In this document: positions 23,236-36,654 of the stretch, piece after piece | Layout of the letters: each line of letters opens with the position of its first letter | Numbering within the stretch: the stretch's first letter is position 1 | Origin: Xestospongia muta | Lineage: Eukaryota > Porifera > Demospongiae > Haplosclerida > Petrosiidae | Direction of reading: 5' to 3' | DNA length: 64,000 nucleotides | NCBI GenBank assembly: GCA_963693285.1 | Contig: OY848917.1 | Span: 8,990,192-9,054,191, forward strand | Program-made: the position numbers and the translations under genes | The notes under the pieces: model-generated | The model's database searches: none | What the model saw: only the letters and a program-made list of their open reading frames with translations | Told to the model about the DNA's origin: nothing

Positions 23236-25659
23236 AAGATATAACTATGTAGTGTCATGTTCCTGATTAACAATATAATTATATGCCACATCTCTAAACT
23301 CTCTTTCATTTTACCAACAAACTTTCTCCTTCCAAGAAGTGATTGTTAATGATCTAAATTCTACTTGTTTATTTCACCTCTTTAGTGATTCATTTCACTG
23401 TTTATCTTTATTCTCTTTGCACATTCTATTGACACACACACTCACTTATCATCTGATCCAACTCATATTAACTAGGTGTGTACATGTGCTGATGATATTT
23501 TCCCACCTGGCCAATATGGTTTAATTTCTTTTTTAATGCTCATGTTAACCAAGTTCTTTTTAGATGTTTATTTATTTAGTCGAAAAGTTAATGCTTACTG
23601 CACTTTTTATTATTGGACTCTTCTTGACTGGACTGGAGGTCTTTCAATTTTCCTGACAGGATCAACTCTAGTGCAGAACACCCACTGTAGATTCATAGAT
23701 ATAGTATTATCAAACTGACAATAATTTTATGTTTTGTAAAATGATATTAAATATTCAAGATAAATTTGCAATATAATATTATTTCATATGTTGGCTAGAC
23801 TCTTACTCTTGCTAACCAAACTAGAGACAAACACATCACAACATTTTGTGAGCATTAAATCATTGTTTTCAATCTTTGTGTAGCAATTGGACCCCATCCT
23901 CTACAAAAATATGAGAACTATTACAGAATAGAGTATTAGGTTTGTCAAACTCAATCAGTTCTCCTCCATGGAATATCTATAGTTAAGAAAATATAGATTC
24001 GCAAACCTAATAGTCTGTTATACACTAAAATTACTTCATAATTAGAAGATAAATCTACTAGAGTGACGAAAGAGTCATTAGTATTGTATATATAGCACAA
24101 TTGAAGTATTATGATACAGCCATCATCATTCCCAGCACTCAACTAGAACATCAACTACTGAATAAAAATAATCAGTTAGAATTTAACAAAGATATATAAA
24201 AGATCAATCTTACATAGAGTAGATATTAGAGAACCTCACTAGATCATTTCTAGTACAGTTATCAATGTCTCACTATAGAAATAAAGGAAATGTTTTAGCA
24301 CAAGATTGTCAAATTAATGATAGATCAAACTTACAATCTAAGTTATCATAGAACCTTAACATTATGTATACCTATATAGTAGATCAAAGTCCTCCTAAAA
24401 ATTAAAGTACATATTTAGTAAAGGTTTGTCCATATTATTATAACATATATATATATCTTACAGCAGTCATCAGTTAATGTTGATCAGATCACTGATTTAC
24501 ACTGTCACTACTTGTGACCATTAAACCTGTCCATCCTATTATAAAACATAAAAATCCATTCAGTAGACAATTGTACTATTTAAGTCAACTTACAGTAGGT
24601 ATACTAACAAATGTCATCTTACTATCTCTAAATCTAGTAGCTATATAAATAGACCTACTAAATATAATAAAATTTGTTTTGGTTTAAATTGATAGTTAAT
24701 ATACCACTCACAACCATTAGAACATTATACTTAATAATTCTAGTATACAATATTTCATGTCAGTTAATAAGGATAAAAGGAAGAGTCTAGATTTCAGAAT
24801 AAATAAAAATCCAGATACAAGGAAACCTTTAGCTGTCATATAAAACCTTCAATTCTAGAAAACCAATTCTTCAAAACCTTCAGGCCAGAAAATATGCAAG
24901 AAAAATCCTAGATGTCTGTAAAGAAACCAGGTATTGTTCTTGATGTCAGAATAAAATACTAGACGTCAGAAGTAAGCAATAAAATACCAGTTGTTAGTAA
25001 AAATCTTAATGGAAGTTAAAAATTATAGATGCCAGTAAGAAAAGAAGAGAAATCTTAGATGCCAGTGAGAAACGAGTCCTATAGAAGCAATAAAATTTAG
25101 ATTCAGAATAATAAAAGATGAAAATCTTAGATGTCAATGAAATGTATAAATATCAAGGGAATGAATTTGTATTGTACAACACACAAAGAGGACTAACATT
25201 TCTGGATTATGTTTACACTGCCAATAACACAAAGAATTAACAATACAGGATAATACAACAGACACAGAGGATTAACAATGTAGGATTATAGAAATGACAC
25301 AGAGGGTTAACAATATAAGATAATACGACAGACACTATTACGTCACTTGTAAGCCTTTAGTGGCTGGGCAGTCTATTTGTGTGTGACAAAGACAAAATAA
25401 AATTACCTCATTATGATGGAAAAATAATTTCATAAATAATTTTAAATGATTAAATAAATAATGTTTGAGCATTTCTAGGCCACTTGATAAAAATGTGAAA
25501 AGCCCATCAGAATCAGCACCTCAAAATATCAATGTCAGTTAAATGATGATATATTATGAGCTTATCTTAATATCATACACAATTCCATAACAATAACTTA
25601 TTGCATTTGTGGACACCTAACATTACTTTTACAATATTTCAGTCCAATGGCACATTGTG
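23236..25659. other. Mostly non-coding; possible ABC-ATPase fragment on the minus strand
   Basis: Minus-strand reading at about 23,980-23,890 gives IFHGGELIEFDKPNTLF, which resembles the segment after the H-loop in ABCC-type ATPases (G.ivEfd.P..Ll). No Walker motifs are seen nearby, so this is weak. The remainder (24,200-25,600) is AT-rich, with degenerate short repeats of the kind 'ctagatgtcagtaagaaa' at 24,900-25,140, and no gene seen. Confidence 0.3.
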
Positions 25660-27535
25660 CTTTTAATACTTTGTAACAGCAGTCATTTTGTTCTTAATGG
25701 TGACTAAATTATACTGCAGACAAAATATGTGACTGGCAGAGTTTTATGGATATCTAAATGATATCCTGTTTTATGCCATTAAAAAGAATTAAACTAATTT
25801 GGGTTTTTGATATGTTCTTTATTCCTTGTATAGCAAGGATGAACTATGAAGCATGTCTATTAGATAATCTTAGAGAAAGCCACGTTTATCTTCCTGTGAA
25901 TTTATTGCATATTGTCACGATCTTTTCTCAAATTTCTAAATAACTTGCACATTTTTGTCTTATCTCAGCTATTTTTGTGTCACATTTCACTTGTTTCCCT
26001 TTTAGTAACTAACTAAATTTATGGGTGTGGCTAGTGTTGTGCTTTTACAATCAAGTGCACCAATTATACATAACTCCAGCTGTGGGAACTTGGAAGGGTG
26101 CAGCCAACCAGCAGTACATGTACATGTCTCACTCTGTCAGTCCAATAAAACAAATGCAAATAATATAGCAGGGATGACATCTGTATCTTCCCTGAATTGG
26201 CACAGAATTCATGATTATATCACTGGTATTATTTAATAATAATGGTGAATACTTGTTTGCTTTATTTTTTTAAAAATTCGAGTCTTTGATAGCCAATAGT
26301 GAAATGTGTACCATAGCAGAACTATTTGTGATATTAATAATGACTACAGTGATAGCAGGAAGTTAGTGGAAACTTACACTTGTTCCAATAGTTAGAGAGA
26401 AGAGTTTCTACTCTAAAAACGATCTCTCATTCAATGAGTGCTTAGCTCTGACATACTGGTGGTTTAAAAAACTTCCTCTATCTATGACATTCATGAGACA
26501 GGTCATTCATCCAACACAATTATAGATTGGTACAACTTTCACTGAGATGGATGTACATAATATAAACTTTTATTGACCATCCAATAAAATTCCTGAACAT
26601 TTTGCTGAACAATTCTCTTTACCTTAATATTAATTTTAACACATTATATTTTGGCTTTTCCTTACGTCATCTAAAAAGGTTTAGATCTGAGAGACAATTA
26701 AAAATTGCTACTGTAATTACTTAATTTCCTTTCTAAATAAAATGTGAGATATATTTGGATAGTTTATTTGAGATTGTAATACATCTGTGAACCATCTTGT
26801 ACATACTGAGTCATTGTGGTTGACAAAGAAAAAGAAATATGAACAATTCAGCATTTTCACTAACTATTATTGTGATGCTTAGAAACTTCGCTTTAGCCTA
26901 TCAATCATTTATAACATGTGAATTATTCTAGGGAGTATTGAGATATTCTGATGTGTTCTGGGTACATATGTTTTTGGCTAATACATTGTTTCAAGCCAGG
27001 ACATCCCTAGATAGGCAATACTGCTGTGGTGGCCTGATAGTGAAATACCCAAATTCAGCCTTATATATATATATATATATATAACCATACTCACAATATC
27101 CATTAGCTCAGACTACACATAGTATCACAATCCAGATCCAACTTATATGATTGAGCAAAGGACAAAGACACGACAAGTGTGAGGTTCACTTATACTCACT
27201 GCACAATTAATGGTCACTGTTATCGTATGTAATGATATATCAGAATTCTTGTGTGTGATTTTTCAGTTACCCTCTTGAGAGGACCATACAATAGACTGTG
27301 CCAGAATTCATGTCATAATACATGACTAAATTACTATGGAATGTACCATCTATATATTCCATACTACTTCTGTGTTTTAAATAATATAATCCATAACTCT
27401 TCAGCATATGTGCATGACATGTACTTTGTGTACTGTCTGTGTATTATCAGTACAGACACTGTACAAATTAATTGGTTAATTTAGCCATATATGGTTATAA
27501 AGGTTATATTTATGTAGCAAATTATTTGTTGTGAT
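25660..27535. repeat. Duplicated block, copy R (partner 14,118-17,530)
   Basis: Same order of sequence as the left partner but without the foldback insertion or the extra ~1.1 kb. A (TA)n run lies at 27,062-27,083. No complete gene. Confidence 0.8.
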
Positions 27536-27759
27536 AAAGTAAACATCATATCTTTTTTCTTTACTGTATAAACTAAGGTGAGATTTTGTTGTTCAGTATA
27601 TTCCTCTTGTGCTAAGGTACTTGGCAATAAGTCAGGTTTTAAAATGAAAATAGTGTCATGTTTCCAATGTCAAATGAAAATAGTGGTAGTTAGCTCTTAC
27701 CATATTGTTAATTAAGTTAGCTGTGCATGGGGGCAAAGTGAGGTTACTGTAGTCTGTCA

Positions 27760-27779
27760 GTGTGTGTGTGTGTGTGTGT
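27760..27779. repeat. (GT)n microsatellite
   Basis: A run of TG dinucleotides inside otherwise non-coding sequence between the duplicated block and the NCKAP1-like exons. Confidence 0.85.
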
Positions 27780-27945
27780 CTGCACTGCCTGTTACCAGGG
27801 ATTGGTTTTGAACTACTAGAGACACATAAAAACAGTGGTAGTTAACTCTAACAGAGTAAAAGTAGTGTTAATATTACTGTAAGTTATTATAATTATATTA
27901 TCAATGTGATATATCGTTTTACTAATAGTTAACTAGTATGTACTT

Positions 27946-29950
27946 ACAATAATGAATTCTTTCATTCTATCTTTTGTTCTTGTTCTTCATATAATGAAAA
28001 CACAGCTCCAACAATAGCAAGACAATGGACATTATTTTTATGACCTATATTATGCAAAATATTGGCTCTCATTAAAATGATAAAAACAGTAACATTATTG
28101 TCCATACACTAGTACATGGACTATATAGTATTGATAGTAGGGAGAATGTATCTTTAAAATTGGTAGAAATTGGAATCCTCCTTTCAAAGCTAATTCAGGT
28201 AAGTACACAGCCACAAATATTAGAAAGAGAAATCAGATTTGTTTGTCATCTATAGAGGTCAATTAGTACTGTCTACTTCTTTCTCTCTCTATCTTACCAC
28301 AATGAACTTTTATAATTTTAAACAGAAGTGGATCAACATCACACAGTCACACTCAATACCAGTAATAATAGTGGTCATAGGACCAGCAACCTATACATGT
28401 ACATGTAATATATGTTATTGAACATGTAACACACTCTGGAGTCTTTATCACTGACATTAGACTTAAAGTCCAATTTAGAGGAAACCATGAAGGGTATCTT
28501 CCTCAAGAACTACTTCCAATGCTTGAAGAGATAAGTTTCTAAATGTTAGTAGAATACCAATAATGACAGTATGTTGTATTAAGTGATGATCGCCTATACA
28601 GGAACAGAATACATTGTTATATATACTATATGTCACATGTTGTGTTGGTGTGTATGTTAAGAATTACTCTTTTTGGAACAAGTCTATCTACTAGGACAGT
28701 TCTAATATTAGGACACTTTATTACATTACTGTTATAGCATTATATTACTCCTTTAAAAGTTGTCATTTTATTAGTACATAATAATGACCTGTTAATTAGT
28801 TCATATTGTAAGTGTACTGACCTTGAACATCTAAATATTATTCAGGTTTACATAGTACAATACAATGATAGTAATAACATTTCTAATAATAACAACAAAC
28901 AACAAGTAACACTAAACATTATGTGATACATGACTTACCTTATAAAGAGATCTTCTGATCAGAGAGAAGATATTTCTTTGGAGTAAAGGTATGATCTCAA
29001 TCAGATATCTAAGAAAGGTAGTCACTGCATGACACAAGTTAACTATTGTTGTCAAAGCAGCTTCAGAATTACACAACAGATCAAGTGAATGTACATGTAC
29101 ACAAAACAGCAGAAGATAACTTGTTCTTTCTTCATGATCTATAACTCTCCTGTCCAAGATGAACCTCTTGTGAAGACACTATACTCTTTGTCTTATTGGA
29201 TGCTGAACCCTATAATGGCCCACTCCTTGAGATACATGTAACTATAATAAATAATTACATAAGACAATATAAACTGGTATTAATATAATACTACATATAT
29301 AGATATTAATCTGTTCAGTATTAGACACTACAATATAACAATTCTATTACTAACCACTTCATCTCTTTTGCTATGATCAGCACACAACTGTCTCATAACA
29401 GTCATTACTTCCTTAGCAATTTGTTCCAGAAATCCATTAATAGAATTCATACATTTTTCACTAATTTGAGGTCACTATCAAATATGTAAAAGAACTAGTC
29501 AACAATATATATTATTGAATTGAACTACATATTTACTAGTTAATATAGTGAGTGATATTACTCTTTAGGGTGGAAGTGTCAATTGAGAAACTTAGAACTC
29601 ACCATTGAAAATGATATCAGATATTGCTGCTGTTGTTTTGGATACTTGAGACAATGTCCAAATATTTGCTCCAGTTGACAACATAAGAAACTACAAGTAA
29701 AAGAATAAAACACAATAAATATTTTATTAGTAATTCTTAATGTACATATTTTAGTAAATATTAATGTATATGTACATGTATAGGTGATGAACATATACTT
29801 ACCACATAAATGAGAGATCAGATGAACTAATCAATGTTTCCTCAAAGTTATCAATGTATGAAGTGTGAACAGCTACCATATTCATAGTACAGACTAACTG
29901 ACAATTAGTTTGTTTCCATAACTTACACAATATCATATCATAGATCACTT
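27946..29950 (-). pseudogene. NCKAP1/HEM-like exons, decayed copy A
   Basis: Minus-strand pieces in gene order: about 29,950-29,803 (AVHTSYIDNFEETLISSSDL), 29,690 to about 29,580 (CQLEQIFGHCLKYPK), 29,474-29,355 (QISEKCMNSINGFLEQIAKE), 29,241-28,938 (LDLLCNSEAALTTIVNLCHA... to RRSLYK) and about 28,016-27,946 (NNVHCLAIVGAVFSLYEE). They line up with vertebrate NCKAP1, the HEM subunit of the WAVE actin-regulatory complex, from the LDWFRL region towards the C-terminus. The copy is broken: exon 29,474-29,355 starts with TGA, the exon near 29,580 has lost its donor and meets a stop, and the last piece has a frameshift. Confidence 0.65.
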
Positions 29951-30350
29951 TATAGGGCATGTACTGTAGGTCATCTGATCTCTCATGATGTAGGGACTAC
30001 ATCTAGATTGGTTTAGACTACTACATGTACTAACCAGTGTCTATAAAGCGTCATTAAAGTAAGTACATGATCTATAAAGTGATCTATATATGACACTTTG
30101 TAGGTTATGGAAACAAGGTAATTATCAGTTAGTCTGGACTATGAATATGGTATCTGTTCATACTTGATATATTGATAACTTTGAGGAAACATTGATTAGT
30201 TCATCTGATCTCTCATTTATGTGGTAAGTATATGTTCATCACATATACATGTACATATACATTAATATTTACTAAATTATGTACATTAAGAATACTAATA
30301 AAATATTTATTGTGTTTTATTCTTTTACTTGTAGTTTCTTCCTTTGTTAA
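29690..30350. repeat. Large imperfect inverted repeat of NCKAP1-like exons
   Basis: The left arm (about 29,690-29,960, exons on the minus strand) is followed by a right arm (about 30,010-30,350) that is its reverse complement with small differences. The right arm therefore carries the same exons on the plus strand: GLHLDWFRLLHVLTSVYKAS near 29,995 and the NFEETLISSSDL piece near 30,180. The spacer is only about 50 bp, so the region could fold into a long hairpin. Confidence 0.8.
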
Positions 30351-31140
30351 GTAGAAACATTTAAAAATTATAAATTTGGACATTGTCTAAAATATTCTCA
30401 TTAACAAAATATCACATTCATAGTCCATGTTTTGATCTGTGGTATAATTTGTATATCAAATAAAACATTGATCCTGACTAGAATTAATACTATAGTACCA
30501 ATGACTTGAATGGAGAACAACAGTGTTTTTTATTATCCCAATTTCCATGTTATAGGGGTGTGGTTTTGTATACTGTTTAAATATTATTCCAAAAAATTAT
30601 GAATTCAAAAAATGATTGAATACATACACAAACTAATTACACAGTTCGTATACATATTATAGTATTCTACAGTAATAATCAATAATATTAACTAGTTAAA
30701 ATACTACACACTAAGTTATCAATAAAACTATAACAAGTTTTATTTAGAGAATCTACTGAACTAAAATGATGTCTCCATATCAACTTCTTTATCCTTTTCT
30801 TAGATATCTATTAAAGATACAAACAATACACATATTAAATATGTTATAAATTATATAATAATATACTATAATACTCAATGACATTGGATGATATTATTAC
30901 TACTTAAATTTATAGTAAAATAATTGTCAATGACAACTTTATCTTCAATGAGTATTATAAATGACAATGGAATTATTATTAGGTTGTCTTTGAAAGGACA
31001 AAATGTGCTTTTAAAATTTTCTAGTTAGATAGTAACTCTTCAATGTAGTTTTAAGTATAACAGTCATATTATGACTATATGTAATGATAAAGTATTTATT
31101 ATTATATTATGTCCACAATATATATATATATATATATATA
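30351..31140. other. Non-coding spacer
   Basis: AT-rich, stop-dense sequence ending in a TA run (31,119-31,143). No gene seen. Confidence 0.5.
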
Positions 31141-33640
31141 TACTTACTACAGGTCTCTTGTATACTGAGTTATAACCATCTCTAAGTAGACAATATGGAA
31201 ACATGACTACAACAAATCACGTGTTAGAAAAGGAGATTCTGTAACAAACTAAATTAAAGAACAATGTAACATATGTTAATTTATTACACTTACTAAATCC
31301 ATTAGAACATAATATGGCTTCTATAGTTTTGGGAACATCTTTTTGATGATCAACTTCTTTGGCAAGTGTCATGATACAAGATGAAGTCAACTAGGAGTTA
31401 AATAACTTATAAGTACAATGTGTATAATGAACTCATTACTAATTTATTATCAATGCACTATATTATGTTACCAATGGCTAACTAGTATATACTTACAAAT
31501 AATGAAATCTTTCATTCCATCTTTTTGTGTTTGTTGTCCAAAGAATACAAACACAGTTAACAAAAGCCACTCTATTATTTTTGAACAAGTTCCACCTAGA
31601 TAGACCCTCTTTAACATAACATTATTATACCTACAAGATAAATACAATATTTATATGATAATCACATAATCTCATTAATAGTCCAGATGATATATACAGT
31701 ACAATACATATACTTACCAGGTGGTATAAGTATTAGCAATAGTAGCCTCTCTTCTAATGTTTAATAGAGTTTCTTGTAAGAGAGCTGATGTCAGAACTTG
31801 AGTCATACATATCAACTGTAGTAAATACAAAACAATATCACTTACATACATGTAGTATACTAGAGTACTAGTGTCTGTATATATACTCATAGTACATAGT
31901 ATATTGTGATATTATATCACTACATTATATACTGACTGTACTATTCTATGTTGTTATACTAGTTCTCTTACCATACAATTCTAGATTTCTCTATTAGATA
32001 CATAGGATTGAATATGTAACAGAACTACTGAGGATCTTGCTATCTCTTGAGTCTCAGAATTATAGTTCATTGTAACTACAACATTTTTAATAATAGCAAA
32101 CAACAAGTAACACTAAGCATTGTGTGATATATGACTTACCTTATAAAAAGATCTCCTGATGTGAGAGAAGATATTCCCTTGGTATGATCCCAGGAAGATA
32201 TTATGGAAAGGCAGTCACTGTATGACATAAGTTAACTAATCTTGTCAGAGCAGCTTCAGAACTACACCACAGATCAAGTACATGTACACAAAACTGTACT
32301 ATATGATATATCATGTTCTTTGTTCACAAACTCTACAAGACCTCTCCTGTCTGGATAAACTTCTTTCAATTGTGGTGGTACTTTAAGTTTTCCTTTAATC
32401 TTTGTCTTAGTTGGATGTTGAGTGACATAATGACCTGCTCCTTGAGATACATGTAACTATAATAAAGAAATATGTAGGACAATGTAAACTGGTAAATAAT
32501 ATAATACTATATGTATAGATATTAAACCGTTCAGTATTAGACACTACAACATAACAATGTATTACTAACCACTTCATCTCTCTTGTCATGATCAGGATAC
32601 AATTGTTCCATAACAGTCTTTATTTCATTAGTAATCTGTTCCAGAAATCTATTAATAGGATTCACAGCTTTTTCACTAATTTGTAGTAACTATTAAATAT
32701 ATATAAAGATCTAGTCAACAACAGACATTAATGAATTGTAACACATATATAATATAGTGAGGGATATTACCTCCTCAGGACAGTGTGTAGTACAATTGAG
32801 AAAGTCAGAGTTCACAATTGGAAATACTATCAAATATTGTTGTTGTTGAGAATGCCTTTGACAATGTCCAAATTTTTGTTCCAGTTGACAAAGGAATAAA
32901 CTACAAATAAAAGAATAAAACACAATAGATATTTTATTAGTAATTCTTAATTTACATATTTTAGTAAATATTAATGTATATGTACATGTATATGTACATG
33001 TATATGTGATGAACATATACTTATTACATATATGAGAGATCAGATGAACTAATCAATGTTTCCTCAAAGTTGTCAATATATCAAGTATGAACAGATACCA
33101 CATTTATAGTCCAGACTAACTGATAATTACCTTGTTCCCATAACCTACAAAGTGTCATGTCATAGATCACTTTATAGATCATGTACTTACTTTAATGGAG
33201 CTTTATAGACACTGGTTAGTACATGTAGTAGTCTAAACCAATCTAGATGTAGTCCCTCAAAGTCATACTCTATACAATCATCCACTATATATTATAAAAC
33301 ATATACATGTAATGTTAATATTACAAACATGTATTATAAATGTTGTTGTTGTATTTAACATTAGTAGATTGTTAACTTACTTTCTTATGAAACTGACTAT
33401 CAATAAAAGATACCATTAAAATGGACTTCCCCTCAGGAAACACTATTGTTCTCTCTACACACATAATTATGTAATAAATGTTGATATATACATGTAACAT
33501 ACCACAACAATTTCTCTCATTTGTGCGGCACCTAATCCTACCAGAAATATTCATATAATAGTTCTGAATTACTTTACAATATTTGCTCACTAAAGCTAAA
33601 TAAAGAAAATAAAGCTGATGCATACTAGTGGATGACACTG
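31141..33640 (-). pseudogene. NCKAP1/HEM-like gene, copy B, probably broken
   Basis: Minus-strand pieces: about 33,596 (SKYCKVIQNYYMNISG), 33,454-33,381 (RTIVFPEGKSILMVSFIDSQ), 33,269-33,191 (LHLDWFRLLHVLTSVYKA), about 33,150-33,020 (NFEETLISSSDLSYM), 32,900-32,771 (CQLEQKFGHCQRHS...CPEE), 32,689-32,570 (40 codons, ISEKAVNPINRFLEQITNEI), 32,456-32,140 (frameshifted), 31,815-31,718 (MTQVLTSALLQETLLNIRRE), 31,390-31,294 (LTSSCIMTLAKEVDHQKD) and about 31,199-31,150 (FPYCLLRDGYNSVYKRPV). Order and content follow animal NCKAP1, including LDWFRL, the CPEE segment and the C-terminal FPY.LLR..Y..VYK. NCKAP1 scaffolds the WAVE complex that drives Arp2/3 actin branching. A frameshift in 32,456-32,140 and a slip near 33,530 argue for a pseudogene, though an unseen splice is possible. 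The N-terminal half is absent. Confidence 0.65.
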
Positions 33641-33649
33641 ACCTATGAG

Positions 33650-33990
33650 ACAAACTGTTTCTGATAGAGTTAGGTCTGAGTAATCGTTGGAGTTGGGTTT
33701 GTATTTTCCTGTAATTGTAAGGTGTGAAATATCTGATATTAGGTCAGAGAAAAGCAAGAGGTAAGACTTGATAAACATGGGACAAGTGTAAGGGAGATTG
33801 TCAATGATGACTAGAGATACCTTGACACAGTCACAATGAGACCAACTTGACCACATTTCATACTGAACTATCAGCAGAGACTTATCACAGGATGAGCATA
33901 CACATTTTACAGTATTATTTGGAAGGCCAGGGTTAGACTTTACATCACCACAAAGTAGTAACAGTAACAATAAGAGTGTAAGTAGTGTAA
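33650..33990 (-). mobile_element. LINE 5' fragment with 2A-like motif and PHD-type zinc finger
   Basis: The minus strand opens with a leucine-rich run, then CGDVKSNPGLPNN, then CVCSSCDKS...WSSWSHCDCVKVS...LPYTCP. The D-V-x-S-N-P-G core is the 2A ribosome-skipping motif, here ending GL rather than GP. The C..C, W.H..C and C spacing is a PHD-like finger. Both are known at the start of some animal non-LTR retrotransposon proteins. The fragment ends after about 110 residues with no reverse transcriptase on this strand. It lies just upstream (minus strand) of the NCKAP1-like pieces and is separate from the forward LINE at 35 kb. Confidence 0.6.
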
Positions 33991-33999
33991 GTCAGCACA

Positions 34000-35044
34000 A
34001 GAGACATAGATAGAGAGATGACTGTGCTTGGTCTTAGGTGAGATCTTTGGTGGCGAGGTGGATAAGAAGAAACACAATGGTCCTGCAGCCAATAGAGAAC
34101 CATGAGGTAAAAGAGTGAGTGTTAGACTAGCAGAAAGCTAATAACAAGAGTTTATAACAACAAATGGCCACCTTTGAATCAGTTATATTAATACCTTCAG
34201 GCAAATTTGTGATGGACTTCAATTTATCATGTAGTTCTACAAGTAATTTTCATAAAAACAGTTACATCTTTAAGAAATTGTAGACTAAGGTAGTTTGCAC
34301 ATCTCTTAGATTTTAAAATCCTTGTAGCAGCAGTCATTTTTCTTTGAGATATGAGTGGATAAGGTTATGTCTGCTTTATGGAATAAGTCTGTTTCAGAAT
34401 TCAACAAGTGGTCAGGGTCATCTGCAGTTTGTCTTGAAAGATTGGAGACAAACAGATTAAAGAACAGCAGATTTCATGAATAAGTCATATACAGTTTCTG
34501 TAAACTTTGACAACAGTTAATGCAGGTTGCATGTCTGTGTGAATGGACCTCTTGGATATGTTTAATCAATTACATGAGACTTAATAGATAAAGCAAGCAG
34601 AGTAGGTAGACCTTGACACATCCAAGATCCATGGGCTACTTGTAGAAGGAAGATAATCAGCACTTCAGATTCAGCACAATTTCTAATTTCTAAATAATAC
34701 CCAACATACGCGCATGCGCAATAGCAATTTTTTCAACTGCATCAACCGAACTGGTTCTTTCTGACGGAGTGTAGTGCTGTGTTGGAAAATTTGTTGGCTG
34801 ATGGACGTTTGTGTTCCTATTATTCAAAGGAATCCCCCAAAATTTTTGGACAACTTACAATGAGTGATGGATAGCTTAAAAAGTTGCTGAGAAAATACCT
34901 GATAGTGATAAAGTCAAGCTGAAAGATATTATAGACAGTGCAACATTTACTCAGAAGGTAAATATATTGATCTGTTGTTTTTGTTATGATAATATTATAC
35001 CATTATCTTCAGTAAGAAAACAGTAGTCTTGACATCAATAGCCT
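34000..35044. other. Non-coding with a possible decayed exon
   Basis: Around 34,770-34,958 a plus-strand reading gives LLADGRLCSYYSKESPKIFG and, after frame changes, DSATFTQK before GTAAAT. No family recognised. A palindromic GCGCATGCGC lies near 34,710. Confidence 0.3.
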
Positions 35045-36595
35045 GGGTCACCAGCCAACTACTGGAAAAACTTCAATATTGTACCTATTCCCAAATTGAA
35101 AACCTCTTTTTCGTCCCCTTCAGACTATCGTCCAATCTCTCTACTTTCCCTCCCAAGTAAGATCTTGGAATGTCACATATTTAACTATCTGTATGAATTT
35201 TGTTCTGCTCACAATATCCTCTCTAATTATCAGTTTGGTTTCCGACCAGGATTCTCAACTAAAACAGCTATATTATCTACTATCAATTATTGGTTTTCTT
35301 CACTGAATTGCAAAAATTCCGTCTGTGCAGTTTTCTTTGATCTCGCAAAAGCATTTGACTCTGTCCATCACTTGACTCCTTATCTTCGCTCGACCTTTCT
35401 TCCTCTTCTTTTGTCTTGGCTCCATAGCTACCTGCAAGGCCATACTCAACAAGTAATCATAAATGGTTCTCTATTTTCTAAATCTGAAGTCACCTCTAGT
35501 GTGCCTCAAGGTTCCATTCTCTGGCCTCTCTTATGCATCATCTATATAAATGACATTGCTAAACTGTCCCTCTTCTCTTCATCCACCCTCACTCTTTATG
35601 CTGATGATATTCTTCTCTCGCAAGAAATTTCTTCTACAACCTCAATGTCCACTGTTCAGTCCGATATCAACCTTATTTCATCATGGATTACCTCTCATCA
35701 TCTTACCATCAACTCCAAAAAAACCAAATACATGATTGTCTCTTGTAAGTCTCCCTCTTTTCTAACCTCCCTCCCTCCTTTTTTCTTAGATGGTTCTCAA
35801 CTTGAACAAGTCAAATCTTTTAAATACCTTGGTTTTATTATTATCACTAATTTATCATGGTCTCCTCACATCCAATTGGTCCACTCTAAAACTCATCAAA
35901 CTATTGGAATCATCTACTGTAATTTCTATAAGATGCTTCTCCTTATACTCTTCTCACTTTGTATCGCTCTCTTGTCATTCCCTATTTTTCTTACTGCTCC
36001 TCTGTTTGGGACCCACCCGTATCTTCCACTAATGCTAAAATTCTCAAGAAAACCAACACTTTGCTCTAAATGATTACTCATCTCTCCTCTCAACGTTTAA
36101 CCTTCCGACCCTCTCAACTCGTCGCTCTATTTCGAAATTATGTCTTCTTTATAAAATCACTAACAACCTCCTCTACCTTCCTTCCGATATTTTCATTCAC
36201 AAACCTCTGCAAGTTATGCTTCTCATCACTTTGATCCTCTCACCTTTACCATCACTTTTTCTCGCTCATCTGCTTCACAAAACTCATTTGTCCCTTCTGT
36301 TCTCTCTCTGTGGAACTCACTTCCTTATCATGTAAAATCTAGCTCATCTCTAAACACTTTTAAATCTAAAATAAATATGCTTTTTTACTAACCATCAACA
36401 CACCATCACTTATCACACTAAAACCTATCATATACAATCAGTCACTTATTCTATCACTGTACTATATATGATACTATATCCTGTACTTTAATACCTTAAT
36501 CCTGTATTATTAATTGTTGTTCTATTCAGTTTGTGCCCTTTAAACTAGCAGTTGCTATTGGGCATTCATTTTGTCAATAAAAAAACTACAAATGT
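35045..36595 (+). mobile_element. Truncated LINE reverse transcriptase
   Basis: Non-LTR reverse transcriptase core on the plus strand. Visible: NFNIVPIPKLK, SDYRPISLLSLPSKILE, FGFRPGFSTKTAI, VFFDLAKAFDSVHH, SVPQGSILWPLL, and the catalytic LYADDILL near 35,595. This order fits the Jockey/CR1/L2 group. The frame is open at 35,096-36,073; the C-terminal tail continues in other frames to about 36,390 (LTFRPSQL, then PSVLSLWNSLP-like pieces). The 3' end is near 'cattttgtcaataaaaaaac' at 36,590. The endonuclease and 5' part are missing, and GVLGPLL is degraded to SILWPLL, so the copy is dead. Confidence 0.85.
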
Positions 36596-36654
36596 TGTTC
36601 AGCAAAAATCTATATCTGATGATACTTGTTCCTTGATTTCAAATATGGCATCAC

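Noticed and set aside
23890..23980. ABC transporter gene on the minus strand
   Set aside because: Only one short piece (IFHGGELIEFDKP) resembles the family. No Walker A, signature or membrane segments nearby.
34700..34720. GCGCATGCGC palindrome as a regulatory site (similar at 8650)
   Set aside because: Isolated palindromes without a nearby gene start or repeated context; no support for a function.
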